Below, in pieces: positions 39,173 through 46,679 of a DNA stretch of 64,000 nucleotides. Below the pieces are notes generated by a model. The model did not search any database and had not been told where the DNA came from. It saw only the letters and a list, made by a program, of their open reading frames with translations. Numbering within the stretch: the first letter of the stretch is position 1; every line of letters begins with the position of its first letter. A program made the translations under genes and the position numbers. Source of the DNA: Mariluticola halotolerans (lineage in GTDB: Bacteria; Pseudomonadota; Alphaproteobacteria; Rhizobiales; Devosiaceae); the NCBI RefSeq assembly GCF_021611515.1, contig NZ_CP090960.1:2046001-2110000 (forward strand). Direction: 5' to 3'.

Positions 39173-39496
39173 TCAGATAACGGGCTCCGGCCCGGCGCTG
39201 TCGCTGTCTTCATCAAAACCGTTATTGACGAGTTCGACAATCGCGTCGAGCGCCTCGCGGGCCTGACGGCCCTTGGATTGCACAAGAATGGTGGAACCGG
39301 GGCCTGCTGCCAGCATCATCAAGCCCATAATCGAGGTGCCGCCAACCGTGACATCTTCCCGGGTGACGGAAATATCGGCATCAAAACATTCTGCCGTGCG
39401 CACAAAGCGGGCCGAGGCGCGCGCGTGCAGGCCGCGTCTGTTGCAGATCGTGAGGCGTTGGCAAAGGGCGCGGCCGGTGTTTGCGGTTTGTGGCAT
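39173..39496 (-). CDS. ptsH: Phosphocarrier protein HPr (NPr-type)
   Basis: A 107-residue HPr, longer than the 85-90 of enteric HPr because of an extra N-terminal segment and acidic tail. The phosphorylation sites are His24 in RGLHARAS and Ser55 in GGTSIMGLMML. It relays phosphate from enzyme I to EIIA proteins; Ser55 is the target of HprK, encoded close by. With no sugar EIIBC in sight, it likely serves a purely regulatory PTS and could also feed PtsN. Confidence 0.93.
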   Translation of the reverse strand: MPQTANTGRALCQRLTICNRRGLHARASARFVRTAECFDADISVTREDVTVGGTSIMGLMMLAAGPGSTILVQSKGRQAREALDAIVELVNNGFDEDSDSAGPEPVI

Positions 39497-39565
39497 CAGG
39501 ACCGATCTTGGCGTTCAAATTCACAGATGGTGTAAATGGTGTGCGCCTCCGGCCCAAACAAGATG

Positions 39566-39964
39566 TCAGCCGCCCAGAACGTCATTGGCGACATTGATGT
39601 ATTTGCGCCCGGCATCCTGGGCGTCGCGTACCGCATCACGCAGGCTCATTTCGCCGCGCACCCGGGCCAGCTTGACCAGCATGGGCAGGTTGACCCCGGC
39701 GATCACCTCGACCTCACGCTTTTGCATGACGGAAATGGCGAGGTTGGAGGGCGTGCCGCCAAACATGTCGGTGAGAATGACAACGCCCTTGCCGTCATCC
39801 ACCGCCTCGACCGCCTTGATGATGTCGTTGCGGCGCTCTTCCATGTCATCGTCCGGGCCGATGGCCACGGTTTTGCACTGTTCCTGGGGGCCGACCACAT
39901 GTTCAAGCGCGGCCCTGAATTCATCGGCCAGCCGTCCATGCGTTACCAACACCATACCAATCAT
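39566..39964 (-). CDS. PTS EIIA component, mannose type
   Basis: A 132-residue EIIA-Man fold protein with the phosphorylated His9 in VLVTHG and the conserved TDMFGGTPSN loop. No EIIB, EIIC or EIID gene accompanies it, the usual situation in alphaproteobacteria, so it is expected to sense PTS phosphorylation state rather than import sugar. It lies between hprK and the HPr gene. Confidence 0.92.
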   Translation of the reverse strand: MIGMVLVTHGRLADEFRAALEHVVGPQEQCKTVAIGPDDDMEERRNDIIKAVEAVDDGKGVVILTDMFGGTPSNLAISVMQKREVEVIAGVNLPMLVKLARVRGEMSLRDAVRDAQDAGRKYINVANDVLGG

Positions 39965-40035
39965 GCAAAACTCCAGAGTTGAGATCTATCCCCATTTTCA
40001 GGGCGCATTGAGTCTCATCCGAGGCCGGGCAAGAT

Positions 40036-40521
40036 TCAAGCGGTTTTTTTGACGCGCCTGGTTTTGAGCGGCGGCAGGGCGCTGATCGCCTCGTGCACGA
40101 GCAATTGCTGATGGGCGGAATCGATAACGCTGCGGTTGGGGATCGGACAACGGGGCAAGGTTACACCCTCGACCTCGGTGACCAGGGCATCCTCCTCGAC
40201 AAGGCGTATCAGCTTGTTGACGATATCAACCACCAGATGGACCGGCGCGGATTCCACGTGCGGCCGTTTGATGATTCCGCGACCACGCAATTCGATCAAT
40301 CCGCCAATGGATGGCGGGGCGTGCATGATAAGCGCGCCGTTCTCGACCGTCAGGTCGATCCGGTCATCGGCGACCAGCACCGCTTTTTGCCCCCGCAGCG
40401 CTGCCGCGTTCAAAAGCTCAAGCGTCAGCAGGGATTTGCCGGCACCCGAGGGGCCGCGCAGCAGAATGCCGCGACCATCAATGACCAGGCCTGTACTATG
40501 GATATTGGCGGAGTCGCTCAT
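40036..40521 (-). CDS. hprK: HPr kinase/phosphorylase, short alphaproteobacterial form
   Basis: A 161-residue protein equal to the C-terminal catalytic half of Gram-positive HprK (~310 residues); the N-terminal domain is missing, as usual in alphaproteobacteria. Walker A is GPSGAGKS (23-30). VADDRIDL holds the catalytic region. It phosphorylates and dephosphorylates HPr at Ser. The start is ten bases from the chvG stop; the ChvG-HprK linkage is conserved and ties PTS state to envelope/acid signalling. Confidence 0.93.
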   Translation of the reverse strand: MSDSANIHSTGLVIDGRGILLRGPSGAGKSLLTLELLNAAALRGQKAVLVADDRIDLTVENGALIMHAPPSIGGLIELRGRGIIKRPHVESAPVHLVVDIVNKLIRLVEEDALVTEVEGVTLPRCPIPNRSVIDSAHQQLLVHEAISALPPLKTRRVKKTA

Positions 40522-40531
40522 GTGCCGCTCC

Positions 40532-42316
40532 TCACTTTTTCGACCTGGGCAATGTCACCTTAAAGGTCGCTCCAGCAGCATCGGTGCGATTTACGCCCGA
40601 TATGGTTCCTTTGTGAGCTTCGATGATTTGCCGGGAGATGGAAAGCCCCAATCCCGAATGGTCCCCGAAATGTTCGGCTTCGGGCCTGTCGGTATAAAAG
40701 CGCTGGAAAATCCGCTCGGGATCGCCCTGAATACCCGGCCCCTCATCGCAAACCTCAACAATGACATTGTCGGCATCTGCTTCAATACGCACCTCCACCT
40801 TGCCGCCATCGGGCGAGAAGGAGACAGCGTTATCGATCAGGTTATTGAAGACCTGCGCCAGGCGGCTGTCATGACCGAGCACAAGCGGCTTGTAGCGGTC
40901 CGACGTGACCGTGACATTTATGGTGATGCCACGGGTTGCCGCCAGGTCCTCCTGGATCGAGGCCATGGCCTCGGAGAGATTTTGCACATCGACGATTTCG
41001 GCGCTTTCGCGCGCCAGCTCCGCATCAAGACGCGAGGCATTGGAGATATCGGAGATCAGCCGGTCGAGACGGCGCACGTCATGCTGGATGATAGCGGTCA
41101 GCCGGTCGCGGTCTTCCTTGCGCTTGACCAGAGGCAGGGTTTCCACCGCGCTTCTGAGTGAGGTCAGCGGATTTTTCAGTTCATGGGCCACGTCTGCTGC
41201 GAAACGCTCGATCGCCTCAATCCGGTTATAGAGCGCATTGGTCATGGCGCGCAGGGCCCCGGAGAGGTGGCCGATTTCATCGGTACGGTCGGTGAAATCA
41301 GGAATTTCGGCGCGGTGGGTCATGGAGGCCTGCACCCGTTCGGCCGCCGCCGAGAGACGCCGCATCGGCCCCGCAATGGTGCCCGCCAGGAAAAACGACA
41401 GGATGGATGTGGAGATGGCGGCAATGAGCGCGATGCGCAGAATGCCCAGCCGCTCGGTTGCAATAATCGTATCGATCTCGCCCGGCTGGGTGGACAGCAA
41501 CAAGGCACCGACAATGGCGCGCGAGCGCTGGACGGGCACGGCAACGGAGACGACCAACTGGCCCTGCTGATCGACGCGCACAATATCCGCCGGCGCGCCG
41601 GTGAGAGCAATATTGACCTCGGGATAGCGCTTGCCCTCGCTGGCATCATATTCCTGATAGAGCGAGAACTGGCTGCCCGGCACCCATGTCATGGCCGCGT
41701 TCCACCAGTCGGTGAGAAAGAACCCCGACCCCTTTTCGGTGACCTGTGTGGGCAACAGAACCTGACCGCGCGCGTAGATATTGGCGCTGTCAAGGATCAG
41801 CAGCCCATCCTTGTCGTAGATGCGGGCGCGGGTATGGGTGGGGGTGACCAGTTCGCCCAGAAGCGGGGCGACCCGTTCCGGGCTGATGGGAAATTCGAGG
41901 GTCGGATCAAAAAAGCTCAGCGGCGAAATCGCATTGCCGGGCAGCACTTCGAGCAGGCGATCGGGATTGACCGAGATCACATCGCTGTCGACCGTGGCCG
42001 AGGCGGCGATGGCGGCGGAAATGATCTGGCCCTGAATGCGCAAGGATTGCACCCGCGCCTCAATCAGCCCGGCACGCCACTGGTTGAGATAGAGAATGCC
42101 CGCGACAAGGGCTGCAAGCGCGGCGAGATTGAGAAAGACAATGCGCCGGGTGAGATTGGAGAAGATGGTGACGCCGAGAAAGCGGCGGATGGCGGCAACG
42201 AGCGCGCGCAGCCGCGCCCACAGGCCAAAGCGGGCCCGCTTTTTGGTGCCGTTCACCTGCCCGACCTGAGCCGGGGATTTTTTCGCTGTCTCAAGCTCAT
42301 CACTTGCGATTGCCAA
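40532..42316 (-). CDS. chvG: Sensor histidine kinase ChvG/ExoS
   Basis: A 594-residue inner-membrane kinase. Transmembrane helices at about 60-80 and 285-310 flank a periplasmic sensor domain of about 200 residues, then HAMP, the DHp domain with His378 (VAHELKNPLTSL) and the ATPase domain (NNLIDNAVSFS, CDEGPGI, GLGLSIS). ChvG with ChvI controls exopolysaccharide, acid response and host interaction in rhizobia, repressed by periplasmic ExoR. The start is TTG at 42316, six bases after chvI. Confidence 0.93.
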   Translation of the reverse strand: MAIASDELETAKKSPAQVGQVNGTKKRARFGLWARLRALVAAIRRFLGVTIFSNLTRRIVFLNLAALAALVAGILYLNQWRAGLIEARVQSLRIQGQIISAAIAASATVDSDVISVNPDRLLEVLPGNAISPLSFFDPTLEFPISPERVAPLLGELVTPTHTRARIYDKDGLLILDSANIYARGQVLLPTQVTEKGSGFFLTDWWNAAMTWVPGSQFSLYQEYDASEGKRYPEVNIALTGAPADIVRVDQQGQLVVSVAVPVQRSRAIVGALLLSTQPGEIDTIIATERLGILRIALIAAISTSILSFFLAGTIAGPMRRLSAAAERVQASMTHRAEIPDFTDRTDEIGHLSGALRAMTNALYNRIEAIERFAADVAHELKNPLTSLRSAVETLPLVKRKEDRDRLTAIIQHDVRRLDRLISDISNASRLDAELARESAEIVDVQNLSEAMASIQEDLAATRGITINVTVTSDRYKPLVLGHDSRLAQVFNNLIDNAVSFSPDGGKVEVRIEADADNVIVEVCDEGPGIQGDPERIFQRFYTDRPEAEHFGDHSGLGLSISRQIIEAHKGTISGVNRTDAAGATFKVTLPRSKK

Positions 42317-42322
42317 CTGCGC

Positions 42323-43036
42323 CTATTGCTCCTTGAAGCGATAGCCGACGCCATAGAGGGTTTCGATCATCTCGAAGTCGTCGTCGGTTACCTTGAACTT
42401 CTTTCTCAGACGCTTGATGTGGCTATCGATGGTGCGATCGTCAACATATACCTGATCATCATAGGCCGCATCCATGAGCGCATTGCGGCTTTTGACAACG
42501 CCGGGGCGCATGGCCAGCGACTGCAGGATGAGGAATTCGGTGACCGTCAGGGTGACCTTCTGGCCCTTCCATGTGCAGGTGTGGCGTTCCTCATCCATGA
42601 CCAGCGCACCGCGCTCGATCACCGATTTGGGGGCGCTCACTTCGCCATTGGCGGCAGGGGCGCCCGGCTCGCGCGGGGCGGCGCGGCGCAGGATAGCGCG
42701 GACACGCTCGACCAGCAGGCGCTGGGAGAACGGCTTGGTGATGAAATCGTCGGCGCCCATTTTGAGGCCGAACAATTCGTCGATCTCTTCATCCTTGGAG
42801 GTGAGGAAGATCACCGGGACATCGGATTTCTGGCGCAGGCGGCGCAGCAGCTCCATGCCATCCATGCGCGGCATCTTGATATCGAGAATGGCCAGATCCG
42901 GCTTGTCCGTTGTCAGGCCCTCAAGGCCGGAGGCTCCATCGGTATAGGTCGCCACGGTATAGCCCTCGGCTTCGAGGGTCATGGAAACCGACGTCAGGAT
43001 ATTGCGATCATCGTCTACCAGAGCGATCTTGGGCAT
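42323..43036 (-). CDS. chvI: Two-component response regulator ChvI
   Basis: A 237-residue OmpR/PhoB-type regulator. The receiver starts [17 protein letters not shown]; acidic pocket Asp8-10, phospho-acceptor Asp52 in AILDIKMP and the switch Lys in FITKPFS. The C-terminal winged helix includes [20 protein letters not shown] 43036 with AAGGGG upstream is chosen over a GTG six bases earlier. It heads the run chvI-chvG-hprK-EIIA-HPr-DUF2937-ahcY. Confidence 0.94.
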   Translation of the reverse strand: MPKIALVDDDRNILTSVSMTLEAEGYTVATYTDGASGLEGLTTDKPDLAILDIKMPRMDGMELLRRLRQKSDVPVIFLTSKDEEIDELFGLKMGADDFITKPFSQRLLVERVRAILRRAAPREPGAPAANGEVSAPKSVIERGALVMDEERHTCTWKGQKVTLTVTEFLILQSLAMRPGVVKSRNALMDAAYDDQVYVDDRTIDSHIKRLRKKFKVTDDDFEMIETLYGVGYRFKEQ

Positions 43037-43203
43037 AGGCACCCCTTTTGGTTTGGCGGAACGCGTGGCGGGAAATTATCCCCTGCACACAAATGAATAG
43101 CCGCTTTGGCACCCACAAATACGCGCATTTTAAGGCAAGGCCAAGCCGTAGCCGGTTCGGGAGCGCAGATGGACAAATTGTAATGTGGCGGGAAGGCGCT
43201 GGT

Positions 43204-43929
43204 TCAGGAAGGGGAATAAAAGATGTGGCTGCCGATCTGGGAGACCTGACGGAAGCTTTGGGCCCAATGGGGCGACACATTGCGTGTGTGATAGTAAAGC
43301 ACGTTTGCCGGGACCGCATCGGGGCGCTGCCCGGCCTGGAACTGCTTGAAGGCGGCCAGTGCGATGACATTGGCCCGCACCCAGCTTTCGCGCACGATGC
43401 GATTGCCATTGCCACCCATATCGGAACGCCCGTCGCAGGCGAAGGAGAACTGGCATCGGAATTTGGGGCCATTGGCGTTCTGGAAGACCACGCCGCAAAT
43501 GCTGGACGGATAGCGCTTGGAGACAACCCGGTTCAAAATGACATTGGCCACGGCCCACTGGCCTTTTTCCGGCTCGCCGCGGGCCTCATGGTAAATCGCC
43601 TGGGCGAGGCAAAGGCGTTCCTTTTGGGCATCGGCCACCCGCTTGGCGGTGGGCACGAATTTGGTGGCCGCATAGGCGCTGAGCATTTCCGGATTAACGG
43701 TGGGGGCTTGCGGGGCGAGCCATTGCTCGGGCTTGAAGGTGATGTCCTGCTGCAATCTGGCAGCTGTCTGATGGGCGACATAGGAAGAGAGGAGTTCGGG
43801 CGTCAGCGTTGCGACCTGCTGCGCGGAGGCGGTGGCAACCATCGTGACGAAAGCCAGAACCAGAGCGCCAAGGCGCGCGGTTTTGCCCAAAAAGACCTGC
43901 CATGCAATGGCCTGCTGACCCAGCGCCAT
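43204..43929 (-). CDS. SleB-type cell wall hydrolase (Hydrolase_2)
   Basis: A 241-residue exported protein. Residues 1-36 form a signal peptide with cleavage near TASAQQ. The C-terminal domain (about 105-240) is the SleB/CwlJ hydrolase fold, a peptidoglycan amidase or transglycosylase family: LAQAIYHEARGEPEKGQWAVANV contains the catalytic Glu, and YYHTRNVSPHWA the later motif. In non-spore formers it remodels peptidoglycan. It stands alone upstream of chvI, where many rhizobia have pckA divergent instead. Confidence 0.87.
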   Translation of the reverse strand: MALGQQAIAWQVFLGKTARLGALVLAFVTMVATASAQQVATLTPELLSSYVAHQTAARLQQDITFKPEQWLAPQAPTVNPEMLSAYAATKFVPTAKRVADAQKERLCLAQAIYHEARGEPEKGQWAVANVILNRVVSKRYPSSICGVVFQNANGPKFRCQFSFACDGRSDMGGNGNRIVRESWVRANVIALAAFKQFQAGQRPDAVPANVLYYHTRNVSPHWAQSFRQVSQIGSHIFYSPS

Positions 43930-44241
43930 ACGCCCTCATCATCATTTTCCTACAATCAAGCGCTTTGAATGCAACAAAAAGCTTGTTGTAAGTTTTTATA
44001 ATTACGTCGCTTTTTAGCGAACCGGCTTTTGCCCATCCCCCGTGCTCCAACATTCCCGGGGGAACACGACAGCGAAGCCGACCGCACCATAACCGAACCC
44101 ACCCAGTTTAGGGAACCAAAAATTTACTTGCGGTTAACCACGCCTTTTAGCGTGTGGTTAACCATAATTGCGGCAGCAAGGCGGCGCTGTGCCCCGCGTC
44201 CGGCGCGCGGACTCAAGGGTCTGTCGTCAGTGGCGTGGATG
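43930..44241. other. Intergenic region with three hairpins
   Basis: 312 bases without a gene between the HAD and sleB-type genes, both on the minus strand. It is AT-rich near 43970-44010. Hairpins: CAACAA/TTGTTG (43972-43988), TCCCCCG/CGGGGGA (44036-44063) and GGTTAACCAC/GTGGTTAACC (44132-44163). The last has T5 about 11 bases beyond it on the minus strand and may weakly terminate the HAD transcript. Confidence 0.55.
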
Positions 44242-44913
44242 TCAGGCGGGCGTGGTGCCGAAGGCGGCTTCGCGCACATGGTGCAGCGAGGGCAGAACGG
44301 CGTGGCACAGTGCGGTGATCTCGTCATTGGGTGCCAGCAGATCGGGCACCATGATTGGCATCATGCCTGCGCCATGGGCGGAGCGGATGCCGTTATGGCT
44401 GTCCTCGAGCGCAATGCATTGCGCGGGGTCGATGCCCAGACGGGCGGCGGCGGTAAGAAACGGCTCGGGATGCGGTTTGCCATTCTGCACATCATTGCGG
44501 GTGACGACCGCATGGAATTTATCAAAAATGCCGGCGCGTTTCAGCCGGTCGGGCGCGATCGGGCTTGCGGTTGAGGTGGCAACGGCGGCGGGAATATTGC
44601 GGGCGTTCAGCTCAAACAGCAATTCACGCACGCCGGCCTTGAGCGGCACATCATCGGCGGTCAGCGCCTGCATGGTCTTGGCGGTATATTGGTTATAGAG
44701 CGCCAAGGGGAAATCAGCCCCAAAAAACTCGATCAGCATGCGCGCACTCGCATCGGCCGGCGCGCCGATTTGTGCATTGTGCAGGTCTTCGTTCATTTCG
44801 AAACCGAGATCGGTGCAGGCCTGGTGCATGGCCTGTTTGTAAAGGGGTTCCGTATCAAGCAGAACGCCATCCATATCAAAGACGATGGCGGAGAAAGGAC
44901 CGAGGGCTGACAA
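44242..44913 (-). CDS. HAD-IA family hydrolase (beta-phosphoglucomutase/phosphatase-like)
   Basis: A 223-residue HAD hydrolase. Motif I is VFDMDGVLLD with nucleophile Asp13 and Asp15; motif II is ATSTAS; motif III Lys in GKPHPEPF; motif IV EDSHNGIRSA. The alpha-helical cap between motifs I and II places it in subfamily IA with small-molecule phosphatases or beta-phosphoglucomutase. Substrate unknown. TTG 44913 is preferred because AAGGAG lies six bases upstream; a longer start would extend across that site. Confidence 0.85.
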   Translation of the reverse strand: MSALGPFSAIVFDMDGVLLDTEPLYKQAMHQACTDLGFEMNEDLHNAQIGAPADASARMLIEFFGADFPLALYNQYTAKTMQALTADDVPLKAGVRELLFELNARNIPAAVATSTASPIAPDRLKRAGIFDKFHAVVTRNDVQNGKPHPEPFLTAAARLGIDPAQCIALEDSHNGIRSAHGAGMMPIMVPDLLAPNDEITALCHAVLPSLHHVREAAFGTTPA

Positions 44914-45001
44914 GGGAGGCTCCTTAAGACTAGGCGGCCCGTTTAGCAGGCCGGGCACGGCATGGGAAGGGGCGCAGCCTGAAACCGGCCACCCCCCACC
45001 G

Positions 45002-45110
45002 CGTCATTCCCGCGCAGGCGGGAATCCAGTGGGGTGGTTCGGCGGTGGCGAAGGGGTTTTATGCGGGCAGGACTGCCCGCTGCTGGCTTCCCGTTTTCAC
45101 GGGAATGACG
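45002..45110. repeat. REPIN-like element, class A, copy 1
   Basis: A 109-bp element with ends CGTCATTCCCG and CGGGAATGACG. Left arm hairpin ATTCCCGC/GCGGGAAT, right arm hairpin ATTCCCGT/ACGGGAAT, and a third internal hairpin GCGGGCA/TGCCCGC. The arms are inverted copies of each other joined by CCAG/CTGG borders. Confidence 0.8.
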
Positions 45111-45144
45111 ATGAGGGTGAGGTGGTCTTTCTCCGCCCTCACAT

Positions 45145-45289
45145 CGTCATACTCGGGCTTGACCCGAGTACCCATGCAATGGTGCAGCGCGATTAGGCAG
45201 GCGTGTGGTGTGTAAAGGTTGTGGTTGTCCTGCCCTCAACCGAGGTGGAGAGCGGGTCATGGGCCCTCGGGTCAAGCCCGGGGGTGACG
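45145..45289. repeat. REPIN-like element, class BC, copy 1
   Basis: A 145-bp element starting CGTCATACTCGGG and ending GGGGGTGACG. The left hairpin is ACTCGGG/CCCGAGT and the right is CCTCGGG/CCCGGGG. The arms are inverted relatives and carry CCCATG / CATGGG at their inner borders. Confidence 0.78.
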
Positions 45290-45318
45290 AGTGGGGGTGG
45301 GGCGACTTGCACTTTCTT

Positions 45319-45341
45319 CATCCTGAGCCTGTCGAAGGATG
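45319..45341. repeat. CATCCTTCGACAGG-type palindromic repeat, single copy
   Basis: CATCCTGAGCCTGTCGAAGGATG (23 bases) can fold as CATCCT/AGGATG. The sequence motif of CAGGCTCAGGATG next to TCGAAGGATG is a familiar dispersed repeat of alphaproteobacterial genomes. It appears once here, 29 bases after BC copy 1. Confidence 0.55.
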
Positions 45342-45421
45342 GGCGGCAGGTGCGGTGTTCAAATCCAACCACGCAGCCGAAGGCCCCGCCGGGGCAAATC
45401 CGGCGGTTGGAAACGGCGCTT

Positions 45422-45484
45422 GCATGAGACGGTCGATGTCCCGCCTGATTGTTATTGTTATATGAGACACAGACCGTCTCATGC
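45422..45484. repeat. Unique inverted repeat with 13-bp perfect arms
   Basis: GCATGAGACGGTC (45422-45434) and GACCGTCTCATGC (45472-45484) are perfect inverted copies. Allowing two mismatches the arms extend to 19 bp. The 37-base spacer is AT-rich (TTGTTATTGTTATATGAGAC). It is unrelated to the A/BC/D classes and could be a small transposable-element remnant or a regulatory RNA hairpin. Confidence 0.6.
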
Positions 45485-45840
45485 GATCGGGGTTTTTGGC
45501 GTATCCTGCGCAACCTGGGGAGCTGACCCTTTTATCCCCCACCTACGCATGCCGGCTGTTTCGACCCCTTGAACGCCGCCTTGGCTGAGCAAAAAGTCCC
45601 GGCAATACCACGAAGCGAAAAACAGAACTCCGTGTACGATTATTTACGGCTAGCCTCGGTGATACCGGCCAGTCGACGCAGCTTGGCCTGGAACAGGGCG
45701 ACCCCTGTTCCACCCGACCCCGCCCCACTCAATGCTCGTGTGCACCTAAGCGCCATGTGGTTTGGTGGAGAAAGGATAACCGGGGTTGGCGGAGCGTCGA
45801 TAAGTTTTCTTTGGGGGCTGCATTTTTCCACCCCCCGCAT

Positions 45841-45982
45841 CGTCATACTCGGGCGTGACCCGAGTATCCATGAGATGGTGCCGCGTGATCGTTGGGCGGA
45901 TGGTGCAGGGGCGGTTTTGCCCCGCCCTCTGTTCGGTGTCGATGGTGGGTCATGGGCCCTCGGGTCAGGCCCGAGGGTGACG
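45841..45982. repeat. REPIN-like element, class BC, copy 2
   Basis: A 142-bp element, ends CGTCATACTCGGG and CGAGGGTGACG. The interior differs from copies 1 and 3 and contains its own hairpin AGGGGCGG...CCGCCCT. Copies 2 and 3 begin near-identical ~386-bp units. Confidence 0.78.
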
Positions 45983-46014
45983 AATGGGGACAAGGCCGCG
46001 TGATCGCGCACCCC

Positions 46015-46053
46015 GCTCTGGATTGCCGCGCGGCTGCGCCGCTCGCAATGACG
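46015..46053. repeat. REP-like half-element, class D, copy 2
   Basis: 39 bp (CTCTGGATTGCC...CGCAATGACG) forming a single hairpin; it equals the right arm of the full class D element at 26012-26109. The left arm is missing. Confidence 0.72.
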
Positions 46054-46085
46054 GGGGAGAGTTTTGGAACCTGCAACACCCACAA

Positions 46086-46193
46086 CGTCATTCCCGCGCA
46101 GGCGGGAATCCAGTGCGCCGTGTCGATGGCGCGAAAGAAGCCTTGTGCGGGCAGGACTGCCCGCGCTGGATTCCCGTTTTCACGGGAATGACG
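46086..46193. repeat. REPIN-like element, class A, copy 2
   Basis: A 108-bp full-length copy with the same three hairpins as copy 1. It is followed after a short spacer ending CCCTCACAT by BC copy 3, exactly as A copy 1 is followed by BC copy 1. Confidence 0.8.
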
Positions 46194-46227
46194 AGGGGGG
46201 TGGCTGATGATTTCCCCACCCTCACAT

Positions 46228-46367
46228 CGTCATACTCGGGCTTGACCCGAGTACCCATGCGATGCCGCAAGGGGATAGTCGGGCGTGAGGTTCGGGGTGG
46301 TTTTATCCCGCCCTCTGCCGGTGTGGAGAGTGGGTCATGGGCCCTCGGGTCAAGCCCGAGGGTGACG
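46228..46367. repeat. REPIN-like element, class BC, copy 3
   Basis: A 140-bp element. Its right arm and the following ~60 bases are almost identical to those of BC copy 2 (45945-46027 against 46330-46412). Confidence 0.78.
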
Positions 46368-46399
46368 AATGGGGACAAGGCCGCGTGATCGCGCACCCC

Positions 46400-46438
46400 G
46401 CTCTGGATTGCCACGCGGCGTGGCCGCTCGCAATGACG
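46400..46438. repeat. REP-like half-element, class D, copy 3
   Basis: 39 bp, a second isolated right arm of class D. Its stem differs from copy 2 at several paired positions (GCCACGCGGCG...), with changes that keep much of the pairing. Confidence 0.7.
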
Positions 46439-46470
46439 GGGGAGAGTTTTGGAACCTGCAACACCCACAA

Positions 46471-46558
46471 CGTCATTCCCGCGTAGGCGGGAATCCAGTG
46501 GGGTGGTTCAACGGTGGTGAAGAGGTTTTTGCGGGCAGGACTGCCCGCGCTGGATTCC
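46471..46558. repeat. REPIN-like element, class A, copy 3, truncated
   Basis: It matches copies 1 and 2 from CGTCATTCCCG up to CTGGATTCC and then stops: the last ~20 bases (right hairpin and ATGACG end) are replaced by unrelated AT-richer DNA. This marks the left edge of the islet that holds the split gene. Confidence 0.75.
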
Positions 46559-46679
46559 TCATGAAGTCGGAATAACGTTGAGGATCTGTAAAGTTGAACT
46601 GCAGGTCGATTTTTATTGGGCCAGAGCAAAACCGTAATTAAAGTCAGGCCGATAAATACTTCTGCAGGGGGAGATTCGA

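Larger units (their letters stand above)
44914..46679. other. Gene-free REPIN-like repeat array
   Basis: 1.77 kb with no credible gene; open frames here are repeat-derived. The region is built from class A (45002, 46086, 46471), class BC (45145, 45841, 46228) and class D half-elements (46015, 46400), plus a single ATCCTTCGACAGG-type hairpin (45319) and a separate inverted repeat (45422-45484). All REPIN-like ends read CGTCA...TGACG. Between 45485 and 45840 there is about 350 bases of unique DNA in which nothing is recognised. Confidence 0.7.

Noticed and set aside
41183-43096. A 637-codon open frame antisense to chvG and chvI
   Set aside because: It spans two certain genes on the opposite strand and its translation is rich in Gly, Arg and His, typical of antisense frames in G+C-rich DNA.
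45002-46558. CRISPR array
   Set aside because: The repeats are 100-145 bp, palindromic, of three classes and irregularly spaced; there are no uniform spacers and no cas genes.
45193-46629. Several short open frames (60-147 codons) in the repeat array
   Set aside because: They run across palindromic repeats on both strands, repeat the same peptides (for example HSRAGGNPV) in each copy and lack ribosome binding sites.
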